NCBI GenBank assembly: GCA_023423475.1
Contig: JAFAFN010000459.1
Coordinates: 1-8,096, forward strand
Length of the DNA stretch: 8,096 nt
Reading direction: 5' to 3'
Source: Actinomycetes bacterium
GTDB lineage: Bacteria > Actinomycetota > Acidimicrobiia > Acidimicrobiales > Microtrichaceae
Shown: positions 1-7,378 of the stretch, piece by piece
Layout: each line of letters starts with the position of its first letter
How positions within the stretch are numbered: position 1 is the first letter of the stretch
The notes under the pieces: generated by a model
What the model was told of the DNA's origin: nothing
Seen by the model: the letters and a program-made list of their open reading frames with translations, nothing else
Database searches by the model: none
Made by a program: the position numbers and the translations under genes

Positions 1-110
1 CGCAGGATCCTCGAGCCGAGTCGGGGGTGGTGGCGATCGACATGGGCGGCGAGACGGGCCAGCTGCTCGCGTACGTCCATCGGACCATTCTGGCCGCGAT
101 CCGACGACAT
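1..110 (-). CDS. Possible N-terminal fragment of an unrecognised gene, truncated by the window edge
   Basis: On the minus strand an open frame starts at an ATG at 110 and reads to the left edge without a stop. It gives about 36 residues beginning MSSDRGQNGP, with a second possible start at the ATG at 80 (MDVREQLARLAAHVDRHH). The sequence is charged and helix-like with no signal peptide or membrane segment, and third positions are mostly G/C. No clear ribosome-binding site precedes either ATG. It would be divergent from the CBS-domain gene, leaving about 110 bp for promoters. I do not recognise a family. The opposite strand is also open here but loses its coding-like third-position bias after about 115. 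This could be non-coding. Confidence 0.35.
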   Translation of the reverse strand, partial: MSSDRGQNGPMDVREQLARLAAHVDRHHPRLGSRIL

Positions 111-158
111 GCCGGCGCACCCGCCCGAGGTCGATCTCCACCCGAATCGCGTGACCGA

Positions 159-188
159 CGACACACGACCCCACGTTCGCCGTACTGT
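159..188 (+). promoter_or_regulatory. Weak candidate promoter for the CBS-domain gene
   Basis: TACTGT at 183-188 fits the actinobacterial -10 pattern TAnnnT. CGACAC at 159-164 lies 18 bp upstream and is a weak -35 match. Transcription would start near 195, leaving a leader of about 25 nt that contains the GGGAGG ribosome-binding site at 209-214. Only the -10 is persuasive. Confidence 0.3.
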
Positions 189-220
189 GGGTGCGACGAC
201 AACCGACTGGGAGGTCGGCC

Positions 221-650
221 ATGAGAGTCTCCGGAATCCTCGCTTCCAAGGGTGCGACCGTCACGACGATCTCTCCCACCGCCACGCTCGCCGATGTGGC
301 GGACGTCCTCCGGCTCAGGGGTGTGGGAGCACTCGTGGTGTCGACCGACGGCCGCATGATCGACGGCATCATCACCGAGCGCGACGTCGTCTGGCGCCTC
401 GCCGAACGCGGCGAGATCGCCCTCGGCGAGACCGTCACCTCGGTGATGAGCACCGACGTGCGCACCTGTGTCCCGGAGGACGCGTCCGAGGACCTCATGC
501 GCCTGATGACCGAGCATCGCATCCGGCACCTGCCGGTGACGGTCGACGGTGTGTTGTCGGGCATCGTCAGCATCGGCGACGTCGTGAAGTGGCGGGTCAC
601 CGAGCTCGAGGACGAGACCCGCCACCTCCACGACTACATCACCACCGGGC

Positions 651-655
<5 letters not shown>
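221..655 (+). CDS. Two-CBS-domain (Bateman module) protein
   Basis: A 144-residue soluble protein consisting of little more than a tandem CBS pair. CBS1 spans about residues 10-65 and ends in GIITERDVVWRL; CBS2 spans about 73-128 and ends in HRIRHLPVTVDGVLSGIVSIGD. Both repeats carry the G-x-x-(T/S)-x-x-D signature that contacts the ribose or phosphate of bound adenine nucleotides in this family. Free-standing CBS pairs usually sense AMP, ATP, NAD or SAM, or bind partner proteins; the ligand and partner here cannot be read from sequence. I chose the ATG at 221 because GGGAGG (209-214) sits 6 nt upstream. An in-frame GTG at 191 would add ten unsupported residues. The short C-terminal tail (about 129-144) is charged. 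The gene converges on leuA with a 16-bp gap. The family call is secure; the role is unknown. Confidence 0.93.
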
Positions 656-2628
<1,973 letters not shown>

Positions 2629-2636
2629 CACGGTCC

Positions 2637-2665
2637 AGCGTACCGCGCCCGGCACCACGCGGCAA
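2637..2665 (-). promoter_or_regulatory. Promoter of the leuA leader transcript
   Basis: On the minus strand a -35 TTGCCG (2665-2660) and a -10 TACGCT (2642-2637) are separated by exactly 17 bp. The -35 keeps the TTG of the consensus and the -10 matches TAnnnT. The predicted start (about 2631) coincides with the GTG/ATG of the leader peptide. This is the best-looking promoter in the window. Confidence 0.7.
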
Positions 2666-2712
2666 CGGACCAGATGGGCCAGGACCACGCGGCACCTCGA
2701 CCCGACGTGCTT

Positions 2713-2741
2713 TTCGGTGGTCGCCCGCGTTGGGTCACACT
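2713..2741 (+). promoter_or_regulatory. Weak candidate promoter giving a leaderless dus transcript
   Basis: CACACT at 2736-2741 ends 7 nt before the A of the dus ATG at 2748, the -10 spacing expected if the mRNA begins at the start codon. TTCGGT (2713-2718) is 17 bp further upstream. Neither box is a strong match. The case rests on the lack of a properly spaced ribosome-binding site before the ATG. Confidence 0.25.
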
Positions 2742-2747
2742 GGAGTG

Positions 2748-3893
2748 ATGACGGCGTCGAGCACCCTGAGGATCGGCGGGATCGAACTGGATCCGCCGGT
2801 GGTGCTCGCACCGATGGCCGGCGTCACCGACGCGCCGTTCCGGGTGCTCTGCGCGAGCTTCGGCGGCGGCCTCTTCGTCAACCAGATGGTGACCGCCAGG
2901 GCGTTGCTCGAAGGGCACGCCGCCAGCTGGGAGCTCGCCAGGTTCCACCCGTCGGAGCAGATCCGTTCGCTGCAGCTCTACGGCACCGACCCGGTGACGC
3001 TGGGCGAGGCGGCGAGGCGGTTGATCGCCGAGGACCGCGTCGACCACCTCGACATGAACTTCGGGTGCCCCGCGGCCAAGGTCACGCGCAACGGAGGTGG
3101 TGCGGCGCTGCCGTTCAAGCGGCGCCTGCTCCGCGACGTCATCCGCGCGGCGGTCGGCGCCTCCGAGGCCGAGTCGGGCGGACGCGTCCCGGTGTCGGTG
3201 AAGTTCCGACTCGGCATCGATGACGACCACCTGACCTTCCTCGACACCGGTCGCATCGCGGAGGACGAGGGCGCCGCCTCGGTCGCGCTGCACGCCCGCA
3301 CGGCGCTGCAGCACTACGCGCCCCCGGCGCACTGGGATCGGATCGCCGAGCTCAAGTCCGTGGTGACGAGCATCCCGGTGCTCGGCAACGGCGACGTCTT
3401 CTCGGCGAGCGACGCGCTGGACATGGTCGCCCGCACCGACTGCGACGGAGTGGTCGTGGGACGTGGCTGCCTCGGACGTCCGTGGCTGTTCGCCGAGCTC
3501 CAGTCGGCCTTCGAGGGGGTGGCACCACCTCCGCCCCCGAACCTCGGCGAGGTCGCCGAGGTCATCCGGCGACACGCCCGCCTGATCGTCGAGTGGCAGG
3601 GCGGCGAGGAGCGGCTCGCCCACTTCCGCAAGCACCTCGCCTGGTACCTCAAGGGCTACGCGGTCGGCGGCTCGGTGCGCCAGGACGCGGGGCAGGTCGC
3701 GACGCTCTCCGACATCGAGGACCTCCTGGCCCGACTCGATCCCGACGTGCCCGCACCCGAGGGTGCGGAGCGGATCGTGCGGAGCCACTCGAACGCGTTG
3801 AAGAAGGTCGCGCTGCCCGACGGATGGCTGCTCGATCCAGATGCCGAGGTCGCCCTGCCCCGGGGTGCCGAGGCACTGGTGTCCGGAGGATGA
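2748..3893 (+). CDS. dus: tRNA-dihydrouridine synthase, DusB-like
   Basis: Flavoenzyme that reduces specific uridines in tRNA to dihydrouridine using NADPH. The 381-residue protein has an FMN-binding TIM barrel followed by a helical tRNA-binding domain (from about residue 265). Visible motifs: APMAGVTDAPFR (21-32) at the FMN site, SLQLYGTDP (74-82), catalytic Cys107 in DMNFGCP, KFRLG (152-156), HARTALQHY (182-190), and the phosphate-binding GNGD (213-216) and GRG (238-240). The DusB-like layout is clear, but the target uridine cannot be assigned. Cys241 in GRGCLGRPW occupies a position that is usually Ala. The ATG at 2748 is chosen because the family motif starts about 20 residues later; a TTG at 2730 would add six residues. 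GGAG lies only 2 nt before the ATG, so initiation may be leaderless. maf follows after 6 bp, suggesting co-transcription. Confidence 0.96.
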   Translation: MTASSTLRIGGIELDPPVVLAPMAGVTDAPFRVLCASFGGGLFVNQMVTARALLEGHAASWELARFHPSEQIRSLQLYGTDPVTLGEAARRLIAEDRVDHLDMNFGCPAAKVTRNGGGAALPFKRRLLRDVIRAAVGASEAESGGRVPVSVKFRLGIDDDHLTFLDTGRIAEDEGAASVALHARTALQHYAPPAHWDRIAELKSVVTSIPVLGNGDVFSASDALDMVARTDCDGVVVGRGCLGRPWLFAELQSAFEGVAPPPPPNLGEVAEVIRRHARLIVEWQGGEERLAHFRKHLAWYLKGYAVGGSVRQDAGQVATLSDIEDLLARLDPDVPAPEGAERIVRSHSNALKKVALPDGWLLDPDAEVALPRGAEALVSGG

Positions 3894-3899
3894 CCGACC

Positions 3900-4517
3900 A
3901 TGGGTGACCCCACCGGAGCGGAACCGGCGCAGGTCGGGCCGCCGCTCGTGCTCGCCTCGGCGTCGCCGCGCCGCAGCGAGCTGCTCGAGCGGGTCGGACT
4001 CCGAGCGACGATCGACCCTGCGGACGTGGACGAGACCCGACTCCCGGGCGAGTCCGCCGAGGAGTACGTCCTCCGGATCTCGGCCGACAAGGCCCACGTG
4101 GTGGCACGACGGCGCCCCGGGTCGATCGTCGTCGCCGCCGACACCGCGGTCGTGCTCGACGGCGAGCCGCTCGGCAAGCCGCTCGACACCGCGGACGCAC
4201 TCGCCGTGCTGGAGCGACTCGCCGGCCGCACCCACGAGGTGCTCAGCGCCGTCGTCGTGATCGACCCCGACGGCATCGAGCACGCGGTGCTCGCACGGGC
4301 TGCGGTGCACATGACGGCCAGCGATCCGGCCGAACGTGCCTGGTACGTGGCGACCGGCGAGCCGATGGACAAGGCCGGCTCGTACGCCGTCCAGGGCATC
4401 GGCGCGTTCCTCGTCGAACGCATCGACGGTGACCCCACCACCGTGATCGGCCTGCCGCTGCGCGTCACGATCGAGCTGCTGCGAGTCGCAGGGATCTCCT
4501 GGCCGCCGCTTCCCTGA
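3900..4517 (+). CDS. maf: Maf-family nucleotide pyrophosphatase
   Basis: A 205-residue cytosolic house-cleaning enzyme that hydrolyses non-canonical or modified nucleoside triphosphates to monophosphate and pyrophosphate. Family landmarks: LASASPRR (18-25), the acidic motif DVDE with E45, AADTAV with the likely catalytic D81, LGKP (91-94), and the C-terminal GSYAVQGIGAFLVERIDGD followed by TTVIGLP. The GSYAVQG form resembles the YhdE-type subgroup (dTTP/UTP) rather than the YceF-type (m7GTP), but this is a motif judgement only. The usual Asn or Ser in the last motif is Thr here. A family-typical N-terminus starts around residue 16, so about 15 residues precede it. GGAGGA (3885-3890), inside the end of dus, lies 9 nt before the ATG. 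It probably forms an operon with dus. Confidence 0.95.
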   Translation: MGDPTGAEPAQVGPPLVLASASPRRSELLERVGLRATIDPADVDETRLPGESAEEYVLRISADKAHVVARRRPGSIVVAADTAVVLDGEPLGKPLDTADALAVLERLAGRTHEVLSAVVVIDPDGIEHAVLARAAVHMTASDPAERAWYVATGEPMDKAGSYAVQGIGAFLVERIDGDPTTVIGLPLRVTIELLRVAGISWPPLP

Positions 4518-4575
4518 CCCGGTGGGTCCGACCCGGTTTCCCGACCGGCTGCCCGATCCGGCCGCCGGACCCGGT
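4516..4575 (+). repeat. Three copies of GACCCGGT with short palindromes downstream of maf
   Basis: GACCCGGT occurs at 4516-4523 (overlapping the maf stop), 4530-4537 and 4568-4575. GACCC-GGT-GGGTC (4516-4528) and TCCGGC-C-GCCGGA (4557-4569) are inverted repeats here. Some may serve as the maf terminator, although only a TTT (4537-4539) resembles a T-tract. GC richness makes chance palindromes likely. Confidence 0.35.
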
Positions 4576-4577
4576 TC

Positions 4578-4625
4578 CTGACGCGCCGTCAGATCCGATC
4601 TGCCACCATGTGCCGATGGGCACAT
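4578..4625. promoter_or_regulatory. Three packed inverted repeats at the start of the SnoaL-like gene
   Basis: CTGACG-CGC-CGTCAG (4578-4592), CAGATC-C-GATCTG (4590-4602, sharing CAG with the first) and ATGTGCC-GATG-GGCACAT (4608-4625) are each perfect. The last holds the predicted start codon ATG (4616-4618) in its loop. A weak -10-like CACCAT (4604-4609) lies 7 nt before that ATG, so the first two repeats would sit in the promoter like operators. If transcription starts further upstream they would instead be mutually exclusive RNA hairpins. Confidence 0.45.
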
Positions 4626-5083
4626 ACAGCCGTGACGAGATCGAGACCGCGTTCCAGCGCTACCAGGACGAGGCCGCCGCCGCAGGAGCCACCCAGCAGT
4701 GGCGGGCGTGGGCGGACCTGTTCACCGAGGACGCGACCTACTACGAGCACCTCTTCGGCCGCTTCGAGGGGCGCGAGGCGATCTACCAGTGGATCCAGAC
4801 CTCGATGAACGAGTGGCCGAACAACGCGTTCACCTCGTTCCCGATCGAGTGGTACGTGATCGACGAGGAGAAGGGCTGGGTGGTCTGTCAGGTGTGGAAC
4901 CGCCTCGAGGACCCGGGCGACGGATCGATCCACCAGGAGTACAACATCACCATCCTCCACTACGCGGGTGACGGCCTCTGGTCCTACGAAGAGGACGTCT
5001 ACAACCCGGAGAAGTTCGGCGAGGTCGTGCTCGGTTGGCTGGCGCGCCGCAAGGAGCTCGGCACCACCACCAGGATCGGCTGA
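4616..5083 (+). CDS. SnoaL-like / NTF2-fold protein
   Basis: A 155-residue cytosolic protein of the NTF2-like superfamily. The N-terminal helices (SRDEIETAFQRYQDEA) are followed by the typical WADLFTEDATYYEHLFGRFEGREAI (about 32-56), where the small barrel closes over a ligand cavity. The C-terminal strands include WVVCQVWNRLED and HQEYNITILHYAGDGLW. Members include polyketide cyclases, ketosteroid isomerases and many non-catalytic ligand binders. W32, D34, D39 and H45 line the usual cavity region, but the reaction cannot be inferred. The ATG at 4616 lacks a ribosome-binding site and is probably leaderless; an in-frame GTG at 4610 is the alternative. The EthD-like gene starts 4 bp after the stop, implying coupled translation and a shared function, perhaps in modification of an aromatic, steroid or polyketide-like substrate (inference). 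Confidence 0.85.
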   Translation: MGTYSRDEIETAFQRYQDEAAAAGATQQWRAWADLFTEDATYYEHLFGRFEGREAIYQWIQTSMNEWPNNAFTSFPIEWYVIDEEKGWVVCQVWNRLEDPGDGSIHQEYNITILHYAGDGLWSYEEDVYNPEKFGEVVLGWLARRKELGTTTRIG

Positions 5084-5087
5084 GCTC

Positions 5088-5786
5088 ATGGAGAAGCTGA
5101 TCTACCTCGCGCGCGTCCGTCCCAGCCTGGACGGCGCAGCACTTCGTGCTGACGCCCTCGATCGGGTCGTGCCCGGGCTGCGCGCCGCCGGTGCGACCGG
5201 TGTGTCGGTCCACCTGAGCGACGACCGCGTCGGGATCGCCGGTCCGATGCCATGCCCGGGTGGCGAGCTGCCGCTGCGAGCGGCGGTCTCGCTGTGGCTG
5301 CCCGCCCACGAGCTTCGTGACCACGTCGACGACATCCTCGGCGGTCTCGGCGAACGGGTCGACGGCTACCTCGTCACCGAGTCGGTGTACTCGGAGTTCG
5401 GCCAGCGCCGGGGCGCCGAGCGTGACTGGCCCGACGGTGAGCGCTCGCCCGGCCTCGTCACGCTCGCCACCGTGCACCGCAACCCGCTGCTCGACCCACG
5501 CACGTTCCGCGAGTTCTGGTACGGCTACCAGTCACCGATGTCCGAGCGTCTCCAACCCCGGCTCCGCTACGTGCGCAACACCGTCGTGCACGCCGTCACC
5601 CCGGGCGCACCACCGGTCGACGGCATCGTGGTCGAGTCGTGGGAGTCCGAGGAGCTCGTGTCGGACATCGAGGCGTTCCACATGGGCGACATCGAGAACC
5701 TGACGGTCATGCTCGACAGCGTCGGCACCGTCTTCGACATGTCCCGACTGCGCAGCATCGCGATGTCGGAGTACCTCTACGACTGA
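5088..5786 (+). CDS. EthD-like protein with two dimeric alpha-beta barrel (ferredoxin-fold) halves
   Basis: A 232-residue soluble protein in two similar-looking halves. The first (about 1-105) runs MEKLIYLARVRPSLDGAAL to DGYLVTESVYSEFG; the second (about 122-232) runs GLVTLATVHRNPLLDPRTF to FDMSRLRSIAMSEYLYD. The second half has the EthD hallmark FREFWYGYQSPMSERLQP (140-157) with a downstream RYVRNTVVHAV strand. EthD proteins usually dimerise to form one alpha-beta barrel; here both ferredoxin-like units appear to be on one chain. EthD family members accompany ether- or aromatic-degradation genes or act as small cyclases or decarboxylases, but no catalytic residue can be named here. The start at 5088 is the only in-frame ATG near the expected N-terminus and lies 4 bp after the SnoaL-like stop; only weak AGGA (5071-5074) precedes it, consistent with translational coupling. 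Confidence 0.75.
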   Translation: MEKLIYLARVRPSLDGAALRADALDRVVPGLRAAGATGVSVHLSDDRVGIAGPMPCPGGELPLRAAVSLWLPAHELRDHVDDILGGLGERVDGYLVTESVYSEFGQRRGAERDWPDGERSPGLVTLATVHRNPLLDPRTFREFWYGYQSPMSERLQPRLRYVRNTVVHAVTPGAPPVDGIVVESWESEELVSDIEAFHMGDIENLTVMLDSVGTVFDMSRLRSIAMSEYLYD

Positions 5787-5794
5787 CCGGGCCG

Positions 5795-5811
5795 ACCCGA
5801 CCGGGTCGGGT
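5795..5811. terminator. Hairpin between the convergent EthD-like and CFA-type genes
   Basis: ACCCGAC-CGG-GTCGGGT is a perfect 7-bp stem with a triloop, in the 30-bp gap between the stop codons at 5786 and 5819. No T-tract follows on either strand. Its position suggests a bidirectional GC-rich terminator. Confidence 0.5.
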
Positions 5812-5816
5812 GGCGC

Positions 5817-7235
5817 TCAGGCGTAGCCGTCACGGGTCGCGGGCATGCCGGAGCGGCCGTGCGCGTCGGGCACCACCCCCAGCACCTGGTGCACCGAGAT
5901 GCCGCCGTCCTGGAACGAGTTCACCGAACCGGCCATGTAGAGGCGCCACACCCTGGCCCGGCCCGCTCCGACGAGCTCGACCGCCTCGTCCCAGGACGCC
6001 TCGAGGTTCGCGACCCAACGTCGCAGCGTGTGCGCGTAGTGCTCGCGGAGCGACTCGACGTCGCGGACCTCGAACCCTGCATCCTCCATCGCGAGCACCA
6101 CGTCACCGACGTCGATCAGCTCGCCGTCGGGGAAGACGTACCGACCGACGAACGACCGACCTCCGAACTGGGTGCCACCCGCGGACGAGATGGCATGGTT
6201 CAGCAGACGTCCGTGCGGACCGAGCAGCGGCCGCAGCGTGGCGAAGTACTCAGGGATGCGCTTCGCCCCCACGTGCTCGAACATCCCCACCGACGAGATC
6301 GCGTCGAAGTGCTCACCCCCGAGGTCCCGGTAGTCCTGCAGCCGGATGTCGACCAGCCCGTCGAGGCCCTCGGCATGGACACGGGCCCTGGCCAGGGCGA
6401 CCTGCTCCCTGCTGATCGACACGCCGACGACCCTGGCCCCGTAGCGCCGCGCCGCGTGGATGGCGAGCGAGCCCCAGCCGCAGCCCACGTCGAGCAACGT
6501 CGCGCCCGTGTGCTCGTGCAGACCGAGCTTGCGACACACGAGGTCGAACTTGGCGACCTGCGCATCCTCGAGCGTCGAGTCAGGGGTGACGAAGCGGGCG
6601 CACGAGTAGGTCATCGACGGCCCCAGGACGAGCCGGTAGAAGTCGTTGCCCACGTCGTAGTGGTGGCTGATCGCCGCGGCGTCGCGTCGCCGAGAGTGCA
6701 GCACTCCCCGCTGACGCGTCTCTTCGCGAGGCGCGGGCAGGGGTGCTCCCCACGCGCCAGCACGACGGAGTCCCGAGACGATCGCCGGCATGGACACCGG
6801 AGCGGGCATGCTCCGCAGTCGTCGGGTGCGGAGTGCCGCGAGCACCTCGACGATGTCGCCGTCGATGTCGATGTGTCCCGCCACGTAGGCGCGCCCGAGT
6901 CCCAGCTCGCCCGGCGACCAGCACAGGTGGCGGACGGCGTCGGGCGAGGTCACGCGCACCGAACCTGCGCGGTGGTCCTCACCGATCGAGGACTCGTCCC
7001 AGAAGGTGATGCGGACCGGCACCCCGTCCGGCAGGAAGTGCTCGAGCAGCGGCGCGAGCTCCGCGGCGACCCCGCTCGGCGGCCTGCCGGTCGGCGCGGG
7101 AGACGGGCTCTCCGATGCCTCCGATGCCTCTGGCGGCGGGCCCTCCGATGCCTCTGGCGGCGGCCCGGTGGTGAGCGGCGCGTCGGGTGACGGCCGCACC
7201 GCGGAGTGGTGCTGCGACGGGTGGTGGGTCCTCAT
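5817..7235 (-). CDS. Cyclopropane-fatty-acyl-phospholipid synthase family methyltransferase
   Basis: SAM-dependent enzyme, 472 residues, expected to act at the inner membrane face on unsaturated acyl chains of phospholipids. About 55 N-terminal residues are Pro/Glu/Ser-rich and low-complexity. A CFAS N-terminal lipid-docking domain follows (about 60-175, with WSPGELGLGRAYVAGHIDID), then the methyltransferase domain: HYDVGNDFY (192-200), SAM loop LLDVGCGWGS (247-256) and GMFEHVG (317-323). Residues matching the bicarbonate/active site of E. coli CFA synthase are all present: C212 (YSCARF), E320, H347, I349 and Y400 (HYAHTL). The protein ends with the typical WRLYMAGS and VHQVLGV. GAGGAGG lies 6 nt before the ATG, fixing the start. 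The product could be a cyclopropane ring or a 10-methyl (tuberculostearic-type) branch; no reductase partner gene is in view. It lies downstream of purH on the same strand, 143 bp away, with its own candidate promoter. Confidence 0.93.
   Translation of the reverse strand: MRTHHPSQHHSAVRPSPDAPLTTGPPPEASEGPPPEASEASESPSPAPTGRPPSGVAAELAPLLEHFLPDGVPVRITFWDESSIGEDHRAGSVRVTSPDAVRHLCWSPGELGLGRAYVAGHIDIDGDIVEVLAALRTRRLRSMPAPVSMPAIVSGLRRAGAWGAPLPAPREETRQRGVLHSRRRDAAAISHHYDVGNDFYRLVLGPSMTYSCARFVTPDSTLEDAQVAKFDLVCRKLGLHEHTGATLLDVGCGWGSLAIHAARRYGARVVGVSISREQVALARARVHAEGLDGLVDIRLQDYRDLGGEHFDAISSVGMFEHVGAKRIPEYFATLRPLLGPHGRLLNHAISSAGGTQFGGRSFVGRYVFPDGELIDVGDVVLAMEDAGFEVRDVESLREHYAHTLRRWVANLEASWDEAVELVGAGRARVWRLYMAGSVNSFQDGGISVHQVLGVVPDAHGRSGMPATRDGYA
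7119..7163 (-). repeat. Tandem 24-bp repeat inside the CFA-type gene
   Basis: A 21-base unit at 7119-7139 recurs exactly at 7143-7163 (period 24 bp, eight codons), encoding PPPEASEG then PPPEASEA. A partial copy at 7110-7120 adds a further EAS. It lies wholly in the disordered N-terminal extension and keeps the frame. Such repeats often vary in copy number between strains. Confidence 0.85.
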
Positions 7236-7252
7236 GGGACACCTCCTCGACC

Positions 7253-7273
7253 GGCGACCGACAGCTGGTCGCC
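7253..7273 (-). promoter_or_regulatory. 5' leader hairpin next to the CFA-type ribosome-binding site
   Basis: On the minus strand GGCGACC (7273-7267) pairs with GGTCGCC (7259-7253) over a 7-nt loop AGCTGTC. The stem ends 4 nt before the GAGGAGG ribosome-binding site (7248-7242). It could affect mRNA stability or initiation. The pairing is perfect, but 7 bp in GC-rich DNA may be chance. Confidence 0.4.
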
Positions 7274-7292
7274 CTCGTTGTCTGCGCAGCAG

Positions 7293-7322
7293 AGTCTAGG
7301 AACGCCGGGGGCAGGCGTGTCG
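7293..7322 (-). promoter_or_regulatory. Candidate promoter of the CFA-type gene
   Basis: On the minus strand TAGACT (7298-7293) is a good TAnnnT -10 box. A poor -35 candidate, CGACAC (7322-7317), lies 18 bp upstream. Transcription would start near 7286, giving a leader of about 50 nt that contains the hairpin at 7253-7273. The weak -35 resembles the one proposed for the CBS gene. Confidence 0.4.
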
Positions 7323-7371
7323 AGGATCGCGCCGGACACGACGCTCGGCGCGCGACACGCCCGACTGGGCG
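7314..7371 (-). terminator. Nested inverted repeats after purH, possible terminator
   Basis: GGCGTGTCG (7314-7322) pairs with CGACACGCC (7353-7361), and inside it CGCGCCG (7328-7334) pairs with CGGCGCG (7346-7352), separated by a 5-nt one-sided bulge. This gives 16 bp in total around an 11-nt loop. A competing hairpin, CGCCC-GACT-GGGCG (7358-7371), shares four bases with the outer arm and starts 8 nt after the purH stop. No T-tract follows, so factor-dependent or GC-hairpin termination is only inferred. The left arm overlaps the proposed -35 of the CFA-type gene. Confidence 0.45.
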
Positions 7372-7378
7372 ACCCGTC

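Noticed and set aside
27..224. Plus-strand open frame at the left edge
   Set aside because: Composition turns non-coding after about 115 and it overlaps the CBS-domain start. The minus-strand stub is slightly more gene-like, though neither is proven.
4608..4808. Alternative frame starting at the ATG at 4608
   Set aside because: Reads Arg/Ser/Thr/Pro-rich out-of-frame sequence; the SnoaL-like protein is in the frame of the ATG at 4616.
5859..7190. Long plus-strand open frame opposite the CFA-type gene
   Set aside because: Antisense shadow; the minus-strand protein has all family motifs and a strong ribosome-binding site.
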